Positions 51,758-61,640 are shown, numbered from the stretch's first letter. The stretch: DNA of 64,000 nucleotides from Dyella sp. AtDHG13 (GCF_003201105.1 NZ_QICJ01000012.1:62001-126000); one strand, 5' to 3'. Notes: generated by a model not told the origin, from the letters alone. Numbers and translations are program-made.

Positions 51758-53677
51758 TCAATGGAACTGGTCGCTCGCCGGAATCCACGTGGTGGCGCTG
51801 CGCGCGGGGCCTGTGGGCACCGTGGTGGTATCGGCAGGGCAGCCCGGCGGTGGCGGACCGCCGGCAACGCGGGCCGCCGCGCACTGGGCGCTATTGTCCA
51901 GCTTGACTGTCGCCATCGTGGGCGTCGCGCTGACAGGTGCCGGCGGCGGCACCAGCGGGTTGGTGGGCGCGAGCTTCATCTTGTCGTACACGACATCGTC
52001 CACCGGCTGCGGCGGGGGATTGCCGTCGCCGCAACCGAACAGCGCCATCGGGAACAACGGCATCACCACGCATTCCACGCGCACGCCGCGCGGCAGGTGA
52101 AAGGTGTGCCGCATGGTGGTCTTTTCCACGGCATGGCGCAGCGCGGTGTCGATAGAGCTCTCGCCTTCCGGCGTCCAGTCCTTCTCGAAGCGCGTCGCCT
52201 GATAACCGATGTTGGGCGTGCCGTGGGACATGATCTCCGTGTTGCCATGCGGCTTGAGCTGCACATAGGTGCCCACCGCGCCCTCCTGCTCGCCCTGCCC
52301 CTTGCCGCCCTGGCTGCTGCCGTTGCCCTGGCCGGGCGGCAGCGACAGGTTGAGTCCCTTGCCGCCCGTGGTGCTGGGCGATTGCGCCACGCCGTTCGGC
52401 TGCCCCGGCGTGCCGGCGCGGCTGCCCTGCGGCGTCGCATTGGGCGCGCTGCTCTCGCCGCTTTCACGGGATGGCGCACTCGACTCGCTGCTGGCCGTGC
52501 TCGCCTGCGCACTCGATGCGCTTTGGGATGAGGCCTGCGACGCCGATGGCGTGGCCGCACTCTGCGTCGGCGAGGCTTCCGCCGGTGTTTCGGACAACTG
52601 CGGGCGCTCGATGGACGGTTTGTTGTCCAGGGCGATGGCCTTGGGCGCGGCCACTTCCACGTGCGGCGCCTGCGGGTGTTCGACCGTCGGCTGCGGATTG
52701 GGCGGCAACGGCACCGCTTCGAGCTGCGGCTTTTCCGCTACGCGAATGGCGGGCGACTCGATCCTGGGCTGCTCGCGTGGCACCACCGGGGCCACCGTCG
52801 TCGGCTGCGGCTGCAGGTTCACTGTCGGCGCGGCCTGCGCCGGCATGGGCACTTCCTGCAGTTCGGGTTCGGGTGGCGACGCGGGCGTTTCCGGACGCGA
52901 TACCGGCGCAATGCTGGGGCGCGCTTCCGTGGGCACGGCCTTTTCCATGGCGACCGTCGGCGGCGTCACGACCGGAGCGGACTGCGCGGGTACTTCCGGC
53001 AGCGCCAGCGAGGCCGGCGGCGGCATGGGCTGGGTGCCTTCCACCTGTGGCTTGCGCACGGGCTCGGGCTGGAACGTGGGAGGCACCGGTTTCTCGACCG
53101 CCGGAGTCTCCACCGCCACCTGCGGCGGTTCCGGCGCCACGGGCACCGGCTGCACCTGTTCGGCGGGCGCGGGCTTGGGCACCGTCACCGGCGGCAGCGG
53201 CGCGGCGGTGACTTCCGGCTTGGGCGCCGTCGCCTTGGGTACGTCAGTCACCACCGGCGTCTGCATTGCCGGCACAGGCACCGGCGCCAGGTCGCTGCTG
53301 GTGCGGGTGGACGAGCTGCTCTGGCGCGCCGTGTGCGGCGCGTTGTTCGCATTGCCCTTGTGCACCGGCCCCACCTGCTTGGGCGGCGTGCCGCGCACCG
53401 GCGGCGGCGGTGGGGGTTCTTCCTTGGGTTCCTCGATCAGGCGCACGACCAGCGGCGGCGACTCGTCGTTGAGTTCTTCCATCTCGTAGGCCGGGCCCAG
53501 GATGGCGCCGAACAGGAACACCAGATGCACCAGCAGTGCGCCGACCAGCGCCAGGATGCGCAGCCAGCGATCGCGCGGACGCTCGGCCCGCCGCCGACGA
53601 TAGACGGCCGCGCTCTCCGCCGCCGACTTCGGCGATGGTAGCGACACGGTCAGTCGGCCTGCGGATTCCCTCTCCAT
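51758..53677 (-). CDS. TonB-like proline-rich inner-membrane protein, paralogue A
   Basis: 639 residues from the ATG at 53677. Cytoplasmic Arg-rich N-terminus, one transmembrane helix (39-60), a very long Pro/Val/Glu-rich periplasmic stretch (about 65-410), a Ser/Ala/Gly-rich linker, and a compact C-terminal domain (about 490-560) with ATRFEKDWTPEGESSIDTAL, HTFHLPRGVRVEC and FGCGDGNPPP. It continues to a Cys pair in QCAAARVAGGPPPPGC. The last part is shared with the next gene. The layout imitates TonB (anchor, proline rod, C-terminal domain), but the TonB C-terminal fold is not recognisable. An upstream in-frame start at 53821 has no site and is rejected. Confidence 0.82.
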   Translation of the reverse strand: MERESAGRLTVSLPSPKSAAESAAVYRRRRAERPRDRWLRILALVGALLVHLVFLFGAILGPAYEMEELNDESPPLVVRLIEEPKEEPPPPPPVRGTPPKQVGPVHKGNANNAPHTARQSSSSTRTSSDLAPVPVPAMQTPVVTDVPKATAPKPEVTAAPLPPVTVPKPAPAEQVQPVPVAPEPPQVAVETPAVEKPVPPTFQPEPVRKPQVEGTQPMPPPASLALPEVPAQSAPVVTPPTVAMEKAVPTEARPSIAPVSRPETPASPPEPELQEVPMPAQAAPTVNLQPQPTTVAPVVPREQPRIESPAIRVAEKPQLEAVPLPPNPQPTVEHPQAPHVEVAAPKAIALDNKPSIERPQLSETPAEASPTQSAATPSASQASSQSASSAQASTASSESSAPSRESGESSAPNATPQGSRAGTPGQPNGVAQSPSTTGGKGLNLSLPPGQGNGSSQGGKGQGEQEGAVGTYVQLKPHGNTEIMSHGTPNIGYQATRFEKDWTPEGESSIDTALRHAVEKTTMRHTFHLPRGVRVECVVMPLFPMALFGCGDGNPPPQPVDDVVYDKMKLAPTNPLVPPPAPVSATPTMATVKLDNSAQCAAARVAGGPPPPGCPADTTTVPTGPARSATTWIPASDQFH

Positions 53678-53732
53678 GACGGAAGTGTAGCGGGCGGCGA
53701 CGACTTTCTGAGAAGTCCTTGGCCGCGTCGAC

Positions 53733-54656
53733 TCATTGGCCGTCCTGATTCGCCGGATGCGATGCGCGCTCCTGCATTTCCGCGTCGACCGAGCGCGTCG
53801 GCGTATCGACGGGGCAGCCATAGGGCAGCGGCTTCTGCGCGCGATAGATGGCGATGCATTCCTCGACGCTCGGCGCCTTGGGTGGCTGCGAAACCGGTGC
53901 CAGCTGGCTGGCCGGCGCCATGCTCATGCGCATGTCGCCGTCGTTGGGCGGCGGTGGCGCTGGTGGATCGCCGACGCCACAACCGCCGGCAAGCGCGGCA
54001 AGGGTGATCGCGCAGTGAATGCGTACGCCGGGCGCGACATGGAAGGTGTGCTTGACCGTGCTCTTGTCCACCGCCTTCTGCAATGCGTCGTCCACCGAAC
54101 TGCCACCACCCTTTTGCCAGTCCTTTTCAAAGCGCGTGGCCTTGTACGGTACCGACGTGGTGTGTTGCATGATGCTGGAATCGCCCTGCGGCATCTTCTG
54201 CACGTAGCCTGCCTCGGGTGCAGGCGGCGCCGTGCTCGCCGCGGCGGGCAACGCGGCGAGTCCGTTGTGGTTGTAGAGATCCGTCGTCGGCGCGGGTGGA
54301 CTGGAGGTGGCCGGCGCCGGTGGCGTGGGTGGCAGGCTCACCGTCATCGCGTTCTTCGCCGGCGGCTCGTGCACGACAGGCTTGTTGACAGGACGCGGCG
54401 GTGGCGCGGATTCCGGCGGTGGCAGCGTCGGTTCCGCCGGCGCGGGCGCACCTGCCGGCGTGGCCGCGCGTGGAATCAGTCGCACCTGCAGCGCGCCTTC
54501 GCGCGCATAGCGGGCCGAGTCCGACGCCTTCCTCACCTGCATTTCATGCCATGTGAACCATCCGAACAGGACGTGCAAGGCCAGCACGATGCCCAGGGCC
54601 AGCCAGCGACGCCCGCGGTGAGGCGGGTCCTTTCGCCAGCGCAGCTCATGCAGCAA
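53733..54656 (-). CDS. TonB-like proline-rich inner-membrane protein, paralogue B
   Basis: 307 residues counting from a TTG at 54656. One transmembrane helix (about 19-35, LALGIVLALHVLFGWFTW), a short Pro/Ala-rich periplasmic stretch (65-155) and the same C-terminal domain as paralogue A: KATRFEKDWQKGGGSSVDDA, HTFHVAPGVRIHC, GGCGVGDPPAPP, then ECIAIYRAQKPLPYGC. Upstream in the same frame the sequence stays open for 34 more codons (…APLDGPTRTLLHELRW) without ATG or GTG. The true start may therefore be further upstream at a non-standard codon. Tandem and probably co-transcribed with paralogue A (55-bp gap). Function unknown. Confidence 0.78.
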   Translation of the reverse strand: MLHELRWRKDPPHRGRRWLALGIVLALHVLFGWFTWHEMQVRKASDSARYAREGALQVRLIPRAATPAGAPAPAEPTLPPPESAPPPRPVNKPVVHEPPAKNAMTVSLPPTPPAPATSSPPAPTTDLYNHNGLAALPAAASTAPPAPEAGYVQKMPQGDSSIMQHTTSVPYKATRFEKDWQKGGGSSVDDALQKAVDKSTVKHTFHVAPGVRIHCAITLAALAGGCGVGDPPAPPPPNDGDMRMSMAPASQLAPVSQPPKAPSVEECIAIYRAQKPLPYGCPVDTPTRSVDAEMQERASHPANQDGQ

Positions 54657-55263
54657 GGTGCGCGTGGGTCCATCAAGGGGAGCCAGCCCGCGCGAGTGGG
54701 CGTCCGGCGGCGTCCAGCGATGGTGTTCGACCTGCTCGGTGTGCTCGATGGGGATTCCCTACTCGGCTCGGGGAAGTGCGCAGGCTGGACAGGCCGGCCT
54801 GCGGTGCGGGGATGGGACTTCTGCAGACAAGCGTTGCCCCTGCGGGGTTCCCGTAAGCCCGCTCAAGCTGCGTGAAGTTCATTCCCCTCACCGTCATTCC
54901 GGCGCAGGCCGGAATCCAGTGGCGAAGGTCGCCGCTTATCGCGCGATGTCAAAGCGTCCAGCTCTTCGGCGAAAACCGTGCCGTGAAGCCACTGGATTCC
55001 GGCCTGCGCCGGAATGACGGCCAAAATCGGCGCTCACGGGAGACCTTGAACAGCTCTTACACCGCACTGCAACTTGACCCGCGCGGCGTATCGCGAAAAC
55101 CTAGCCGAACGGCCGCTCCGGCCGTATCCGCCATGACCGCCCCCGCGTCCCGCACGCCTGGACGACCATGACGGCCCGCCATCGTCAGCCGCTTGCGCGG
55201 CTTCGTGCGGCGCCGCAGGTCACGTCGGCACGATCCCGCGCCCAACTATGGGAGGGTCGCATC
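54657..55263. other. 607-bp intergenic region (TonB-like B / EF-G-like)
   Basis: It holds a perfect 33-bp inverted-repeat pair (54891-54923 and 54988-55020) and, on the leftward strand, the untranslated or N-terminally extended part of paralogue B up to a TAG near 54765. A 74-codon leftward frame starting in the repeat has no ribosome-binding site and is not supported. The 5' part of the EF-G-like gene transcript must begin here. Confidence 0.6.
54891..55020. repeat. Family-B perfect 33-bp inverted-repeat pair
   Basis: Arms 54891-54923 and 54988-55020 are exact reverse complements; each is a hairpin (CATTCCGGC/GCCGGAATG) ending CCAGTGGC. The spacer is 64 bp. It is the same family as 23961-24055 (which also ends ATCCAG) and 30628-30669, but with GGCGCAGGCC at the loop instead of CGAAAG. 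Confidence 0.85.
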
Positions 55264-57303
55264 GTGTCGTACACCACGGAAAGCATCCGCAACATCGCGC
55301 TCGCCGGACATGCCGGCGCCGGCAAGACCACGTTGTTCGAGGCACTGCTGCATGCCGGCGGCGTCATCCAGACCCAGGGTTCGGTAGAGCGCGGCTCCAC
55401 GCAATCGGATACCGACGAGCAGGAGAAGGCACGCGGCCATTCCATCGACACCGCCATCGCCAGCATCCCGTTCGGCCACTGCCACATCAACCTGATCGAC
55501 ACCGCCGGCTACGCCGATTTTCGCGGCCCCACGCTGTCCGCCTTCGCCGCGGTGGAAACCGTGGCCATCGTGGTCAACGCCGCCAACGGCATCGAGTACG
55601 GCACGCGCCGCATGATGGAGCGCGCCGCCGAGCGCAAGCTGGCCCGCGTGCTGGTGATCAACAAGATCGACACCGAAGGCTCGCGGCTGGCCGCGCTGGT
55701 GGACGCGCTGCGCGAGGAATTCGGCACGCAGTGCCTGCCGGTGAATCTTCCCGCCGAGGGCGGAAAACAGGTGCTGGACTGCTTTTTCCACTGCGAGGGC
55801 GCCACCGATTTCTCGTCGCTCGCCGAAGCGCACCAGCGCATTCTCGACCAGGTGGTGGAGATCAACGAAACCGTGATGGGCCACTACCTCGATTCGGGCG
55901 AAGGCGAACTGAGCCCGCAGGAACTGCACGATGCCTTTGAACAATGCCTGCGCGAGGGGCATCTGGTTCCGATCTGCTTCGTGAGCGCGCGCAGCGGCGC
56001 GGGCGTCAAGGAGTTCCTGGAACTCGCCGACCGCCTGCTGCCCAACCCGGCCGAAGGCAACCCGCCGCCGTTTCTCAACGGCGATGGCGAGGAGATCACC
56101 GTCAACGCCGATCCGTCGCAGCACGTGATCGCGGACGTGTTCAAGATCGTCAACGATCCGTTCGTGGGCAAGCTTGGCGTGTTCCGTGTGTGGCAAGGCA
56201 CCGTGCGGCGCGACACGCAGCTGTTCATCGATGACAGCAAGAAGCCGTTCAAGGTGGGCCATCTGTTCCGACTGCGCGGCAAGACGCACGAAGAGATCGA
56301 ACAAGCCATTCCCGGCGACATCGCGGCGGTGGCGAAAGTGGAGGAAATCCACTTCGATGCCGTGCTGCACGATTCGCACGACGAGGACCGCATCCATCTG
56401 GCGCCGATACGTTTCCCGCAACCCATGTTCGGCCTGGCGCTGGAACCCAAGCACAAGGGGCAGGAACAGAAACTCTCCCAGGCCATCGGCCGGCTAGCGG
56501 AAGAAGACCCCTGCTTCCGCATGGAGCATCACAAGGAACTCAACGAAACCGTGGTGCGCGGATTGTCCGACCTGCACCTGAAGATCATGCTCGAACGCAT
56601 GAAGGATCGTTACAGCGTCGAGGTGACCACGCATCCGCCGCGCATCGCCTATCGCGAAACCATCGCCGGCCACGCGGAAGGCCATCATCGCCACAAGAAG
56701 CAGACCGGCGGCGCCGGTCAGTTCGGTGAGGTGTTCCTGCGCGTGGAACCGCTGGAGCGTGGCGCAGGCTTCGAGTTCGTCGATGCGGTGAAAGGCGGCG
56801 TCATTCCCGGCCAGTTCCTGCCCGCCATCGAGAAAGGCATACGGCAGGCGCTGGACGCGGGTGCGATTGCCGGCTATCCGATCCAGGACGTGCGCGTCAC
56901 CGTCTACGACGGCAAGTACCACCCGGTCGACTCCAAGGAAGTCGCCTTCATCAGCGCGGGCAAGAAAGCCTTTCTCGACGCCGTGGGCAAGGCGCGGCCC
57001 GTGGTGCTGGAGCCCATCGTCGATGTGGAAGTGGCCATCCCGGAGGCCAACGTGGGCGACGTCACCGGCGGCCTGGCGGGCAAGCGCGCGCGCATCATGG
57101 GCACCGACTCGCTGCGCGGCGGGGAGATCGTCATCAAGGCGCAGGCGCCGCTGGCCGAGCTCACCGACTACCCCACCGAGCTCAAGGCCATGACCGGAGG
57201 GCGCGGCCGCTACAGCCTCGATCTCAGCCACTACGAACCCGTGCCGCCGCCGGTGCAGAAGCAGCTCACCGAGGCGTGGAAGCCGCGCGCGGACGACGAT
57301 TGA
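55264..57303 (+). CDS. Elongation factor G-like translational GTPase (EF-G2/FusA2 type)
   Basis: 679 residues. The GTG at 55264 is chosen for GGAGGG 7 bp upstream; a longer frame to 55168 adds an Arg-rich tail unlike the family. All five EF-G domains are present. The P-loop is GHAGAGKTT (15-23); the switch region reads KARGHSIDTA rather than RGITI; G3 is DTAGYADF, so the catalytic His of EF-G (DTPGH) is Tyr83; G4 is NKID. Domain IV has GGVIPGQFLPAIEKGIR. Such EF-G-like proteins are co-resident with genuine FusA and their role is not settled (specialised translocation, ribosome rescue or recycling). It is 132 bp upstream of greB. Confidence 0.92.
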   Translation: MSYTTESIRNIALAGHAGAGKTTLFEALLHAGGVIQTQGSVERGSTQSDTDEQEKARGHSIDTAIASIPFGHCHINLIDTAGYADFRGPTLSAFAAVETVAIVVNAANGIEYGTRRMMERAAERKLARVLVINKIDTEGSRLAALVDALREEFGTQCLPVNLPAEGGKQVLDCFFHCEGATDFSSLAEAHQRILDQVVEINETVMGHYLDSGEGELSPQELHDAFEQCLREGHLVPICFVSARSGAGVKEFLELADRLLPNPAEGNPPPFLNGDGEEITVNADPSQHVIADVFKIVNDPFVGKLGVFRVWQGTVRRDTQLFIDDSKKPFKVGHLFRLRGKTHEEIEQAIPGDIAAVAKVEEIHFDAVLHDSHDEDRIHLAPIRFPQPMFGLALEPKHKGQEQKLSQAIGRLAEEDPCFRMEHHKELNETVVRGLSDLHLKIMLERMKDRYSVEVTTHPPRIAYRETIAGHAEGHHRHKKQTGGAGQFGEVFLRVEPLERGAGFEFVDAVKGGVIPGQFLPAIEKGIRQALDAGAIAGYPIQDVRVTVYDGKYHPVDSKEVAFISAGKKAFLDAVGKARPVVLEPIVDVEVAIPEANVGDVTGGLAGKRARIMGTDSLRGGEIVIKAQAPLAELTDYPTELKAMTGGRGRYSLDLSHYEPVPPPVQKQLTEAWKPRADDD

Positions 57304-57435
57304 CGCGCGCTCCACGTGGCCTGAACGGGTGCGGCCGGCGTCGCGCCCAAGCGCCTGCATTGGCTTGAGGCGCGCCAACACGCCGCCATGTCATCTCAAG
57401 GACGCGCCGATCTGGCGGCGCGCAGGAGGCACGCA

Positions 57436-57939
57436 ATGAGCCGCTCCTTCGTGAAGGATGCGGACGAATCCGTCGGCGAACGGCTGCCGGATATCCCGCT
57501 GAGCGAACACCCCAACTACGTCACGCCCCACAGCAACGCGCAGCTGCGCGAGCGGCTGGTGGCGCTGCGCGAGCGGCGCGACGCCTTGCGCGCGGCGGCG
57601 GACACGCTGCTGCAGCAACGCGAACTGGCCGAGGTGGAGCGCGAGCTCAAGTGGCTCAATGCGCGCGTGGGCAGCGCCATCGAAGTGGATCTGGCGCAGC
57701 AGCCGCGCGACCGCGTGGCGTTCGGCGCGCTGGTGACCGTCGACAGCGACGAAGGGGAAGCCCGCTACCGCATCGTCGGCGAGGACGAGGCGGACGTGGA
57801 GCATGGGCGGGTCAGCTATGTCTCGCCGCTGGCCAGGGCCCTGCTCGGCGCGCGCATCGGCGACGAAGTGGTGTGGCAGCGGCCGGCGGGCGATCTCAGC
57901 GTCGAGGTGATAGGGATCGACTATCCGGCCGATCCCTGA
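57436..57939 (+). CDS. greB: Transcription elongation factor GreB
   Basis: 167 residues; AGGAGG at 57424-57429 fixes the ATG at 57436. It has the Gre N-terminal coiled coil (LRERRDALRAAADTLLQQRELAEVERELKWLNARV), with the acidic tip residues that sit near the RNA polymerase active site, and the globular FKBP-like C-terminal domain (GALVTVDSDEGEARYRIVGED; ISYVSPLARALLG type). GreB stimulates cleavage of backtracked transcripts by RNA polymerase. The length and the sequence PHSNAQLRERL match GreB rather than GreA. Confidence 0.93.
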   Translation: MSRSFVKDADESVGERLPDIPLSEHPNYVTPHSNAQLRERLVALRERRDALRAAADTLLQQRELAEVERELKWLNARVGSAIEVDLAQQPRDRVAFGALVTVDSDEGEARYRIVGEDEADVEHGRVSYVSPLARALLGARIGDEVVWQRPAGDLSVEVIGIDYPADP

Positions 57940-57970
57940 CGCGTGGGCCTTGCGAATACCTCGAACCATC

Positions 57971-57997
57971 CGTCATTCCCGCAAGACAGGAATGACG
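57971..57997. repeat. Degenerate family-B hairpin
   Basis: CGTCATTCC-CGCAAGACA-GGAATGACG (57971-57997): a short, single copy of family B 31 bp after the greB stop and 18 bp before the SET-gene stop, where it separates two convergent genes. Confidence 0.7.
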
Positions 57998-58015
57998 ACG
58001 GGGCTGCGACGTCGC

Positions 58016-58483
58016 TCAGCGCTTGGACTTCAGCAACGTACCCGTGCAGTTCTTGGAACCGCACAGGCACTTCCACAGCTTCTTCAGGCGCGCGGTGTGC
58101 GGCACGTCCAGCACGATGCCGTAGTCGTAGGTCAGCTCTTCGCCGGGCTTGATGTTGCGGATGGCTTCGATCAGCACGCGGTCCTTGCGCGGGTTGCCGT
58201 CGGTGTTTTCCTCGATCACCGCCTGGCAATTCGGATCGCAGCTGTGGTTGATCCAGCGCGCCGTGTTGCCCTTGCGGTTGGCGTCGATCAGCAGCTCGTC
58301 GTTGAGCGTGAACAGGAACGTGTGCCCGGTTTCGCCGCCGTCGCCGTACAGCTCGTCAGCTTCGGCATGCGTCATCAGCGTGCCCTTGTATTCGATGATT
58401 TCCTCACCCTTCTTGATCGGGGCTACGGCGAACACGCCATTGCCATGGATGGGGGAACGGCGGGCAACGATACGTCGGGTCAT
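58016..58483 (-). CDS. SET domain protein-lysine methyltransferase
   Basis: 155 residues from the ATG at 58483 (MTRRIVARRSPIHGNGVFA); a longer in-frame start at 58591 adds a low-quality N-terminus. The sequence is a full SET domain: RRSPIHGNGVFAVAPIKKGE, the catalytic-site NHSCDPNCQA and ELTYDYG, then a post-SET cysteine cluster KCLCGSKNCTGT that would bind zinc. It is thus a stand-alone SET/post-SET enzyme using S-adenosylmethionine. Bacterial SET proteins are of eukaryote-like type; the substrate is unknown (histone-like protein or ribosomal protein are possibilities). It lies beside greB, convergent. Confidence 0.9.
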   Translation of the reverse strand: MTRRIVARRSPIHGNGVFAVAPIKKGEEIIEYKGTLMTHAEADELYGDGGETGHTFLFTLNDELLIDANRKGNTARWINHSCDPNCQAVIEENTDGNPRKDRVLIEAIRNIKPGEELTYDYGIVLDVPHTARLKKLWKCLCGSKNCTGTLLKSKR

Positions 58484-58620
58484 GAGCGGCAGGCTGAAAA
58501 GGGAACGAGCCCGCGATGATGCCTGCTGCGTTGCGCAATGGGAACCTCCGCGCGTTCCGGGTATCTCTGACGCAGGCGTGATCGCATGCACGCTGAGATC
58601 CGGATGCCGGCCCTGCCCCG

Positions 58621-58651
58621 TGGACAGAGGCCGGCGTCCTCCTGCTAAGAT
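58621..58651 (+). promoter_or_regulatory. Candidate sigma-70 promoter for the lipoprotein/acyl-CoA dehydrogenase genes
   Basis: TGGACA (58621-58626, five of six -35 matches) and TAAGAT (58646-58651, four of six -10 matches) are separated by 19 bp. The spacing is longer than ideal. The downstream PsrA-like site would overlap the start of transcription. Confidence 0.4.
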
Positions 58652-58652
58652 T

Positions 58653-58666
58653 CAAACAATCGTTTG
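58653..58666 (+). promoter_or_regulatory. psrA box: Candidate PsrA-type operator
   Basis: CAAAC-AATC-GTTTG (5-bp inverted arms around 4 bp) fits the PsrA-binding consensus [G/C]AAAC-N(2-4)-GTTT[G/C]. It ends 10 bp before the lipoprotein start codon and is immediately downstream of the candidate -10. PsrA is a TetR-family repressor released by long-chain acyl-CoA or fatty acid, and the second gene here is an acyl-CoA dehydrogenase. Confidence 0.5.
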
Positions 58667-58676
58667 AGGTCCATCC

Positions 58677-59159
58677 ATGAAACGACTCCTCGGCTGTATG
58701 ACGCTCCTCGTGCTGGTGGCCAGCCTGGTGGCCTGCGGGCCGCCGAAGAAGAGCGTGTTCCCGCCGACCGTGAGCATCCAGGAAATGGCCACCCGGCCCG
58801 ACGGCCAGTGGCGCCTGACGGTGCGCATCCAGAACAACAGCTACGGCTCGATGGATTTCCACTCGCTCGACGGCCAGTTCAAGGTCGGTGAGAACGTCCC
58901 GGTGCGCCTGCATGCGCGCTTCGACCTCGACATCCCGGCCTTTGCCGCGGACGTGACCCAGGTGGACATCCTGCCCACGCCCGAGATGACCGCCGCGCTC
59001 AAGGCCGCAGCGGTCAAGGGCAGCGCAGGCAGCGTGCCCTACAGCGTGGCCGGCAATGCCAACGCCAAGCCCGAGCAGGAAAAGGAAGCCCGCGATTTCA
59101 GTTTCCACGGCAATGACTGGCTCTCGCCGGTGCCGGGAATTCCCAACACCTGGCGCTGA
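58677..59159 (+). CDS. Lipoprotein of unknown function upstream of the acyl-CoA dehydrogenase
   Basis: 160 residues with a lipoprotein signal (MTLLVLVASLVACGPP; Cys20 lipidated after the LVAC box). The mature part starts PKKSVFPPTVSIQEMATRPD and then has WRLTVRIQNNSYGSMDFHSL and VPVRLHARFDLDIPAF, a pattern like the LEA-14/WHy-type beta-sandwich found in some bacterial lipoproteins. That fold suggestion is tentative. The conserved C-terminus reads DFSFHGNDWLSPVPGIPNTW. It is 36 bp upstream of the acyl-CoA dehydrogenase and shares the candidate PsrA-controlled promoter. Confidence 0.8.
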   Translation: MKRLLGCMTLLVLVASLVACGPPKKSVFPPTVSIQEMATRPDGQWRLTVRIQNNSYGSMDFHSLDGQFKVGENVPVRLHARFDLDIPAFAADVTQVDILPTPEMTAALKAAAVKGSAGSVPYSVAGNANAKPEQEKEARDFSFHGNDWLSPVPGIPNTWR

Positions 59160-59195
59160 TTCCAGTGCCTGCATGACCCACGAAGGAACTTCGCC

Positions 59196-60971
<1,776 letters not shown>

Positions 60972-60987
60972 TGTGATGCACCGAAGG

Positions 60988-61014
60988 GCCCCTCCTCGCG
61001 GAGGGGCTTTTTTT
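60988..61014 (+). terminator. Rho-independent terminator after the acyl-CoA dehydrogenase gene
   Basis: GCCCCTCC-TCGC-GGAGGGGC (60988-61007) followed by seven T residues. Canonical intrinsic terminator 16 bp after the stop codon. Confidence 0.92.
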
Positions 61015-61114
61015 GTGAGCGCGGCGCGGCCTTCTTCACGCTTCCGGGACTACCGCCGCCGCGCCGCTGGGTGTAGAAACGACGAACTTCTCTCGCCAAG
61101 CCGGTTGTTTCCGC

Positions 61115-61588
61115 ATGAGCGACGCCACGTACATGATTCGTCTGGCCGAGGACGACGACGACTTCATCCTTGGTCTGGTGCCCCGTTTCGTGGACTTCAC
61201 CCTGCCACCGTGGCGACGGCGCCACGAATGCATCGAAGGCATCCGCAACGACCTGCGCCGCCATCTGGACGAACAACCAGCCAACAGCTTCCTGTTCGTG
61301 GCCGAGGATGACGATGGCGAACCGGTGGGCTTCATCCACCTGCAGAAAACGCAGGACTATTTCACCGGTCGCAACAACTGCCATATCTCCGATCTCGCCG
61401 TCGCCGCCGATTACGAAGGCCGCGGCGTAGGCCGGGCGTTGCTCGAACACGCGGAAACCTGGGCGCGCGAACATCGTTGCCACCTGGTGACGCTGGCGGT
61501 GTTTCCAGGCAACCAGCGCGCGCTGTCGGTGTACGAAAGCGCCGGGTACGCCGCGGACCTGCTGCGGCTGGCCAAGCCCGTCCGCTGA
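61115..61588 (+). CDS. GNAT family N-acetyltransferase
   Basis: 157 residues; ATG at 61115 (MSDATYMIRLAEDDDD), with an alternative ATG at 61133. GNAT fold: beta4 segment NCHISDLAVAADYEG, acetyl-CoA loop GRGVGRALLEHAETWARE (R/QxxGxG/A) and the C-terminal NQRALSVYESAGY. The N-terminal half (FVDFTLPPWRRRHECIEGI) is unusual for small metabolic acetyltransferases. No neighbour points to a substrate. It follows a strong terminator, so has its own promoter. Confidence 0.9.
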   Translation: MSDATYMIRLAEDDDDFILGLVPRFVDFTLPPWRRRHECIEGIRNDLRRHLDEQPANSFLFVAEDDDGEPVGFIHLQKTQDYFTGRNNCHISDLAVAADYEGRGVGRALLEHAETWAREHRCHLVTLAVFPGNQRALSVYESAGYAADLLRLAKPVR

Positions 61589-61640
61589 ATCACGAATCCG
61601 GCCGCGCACGAGCGCGGCCATCGCATGACCGGAGGCCGTC

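Noticed and set aside
54673-54897. 74-codon leftward frame beginning in a family-B repeat
   Set aside because: No ribosome-binding site, starts in a repeat, and overlaps a different in-frame extension of paralogue B with better coding character.
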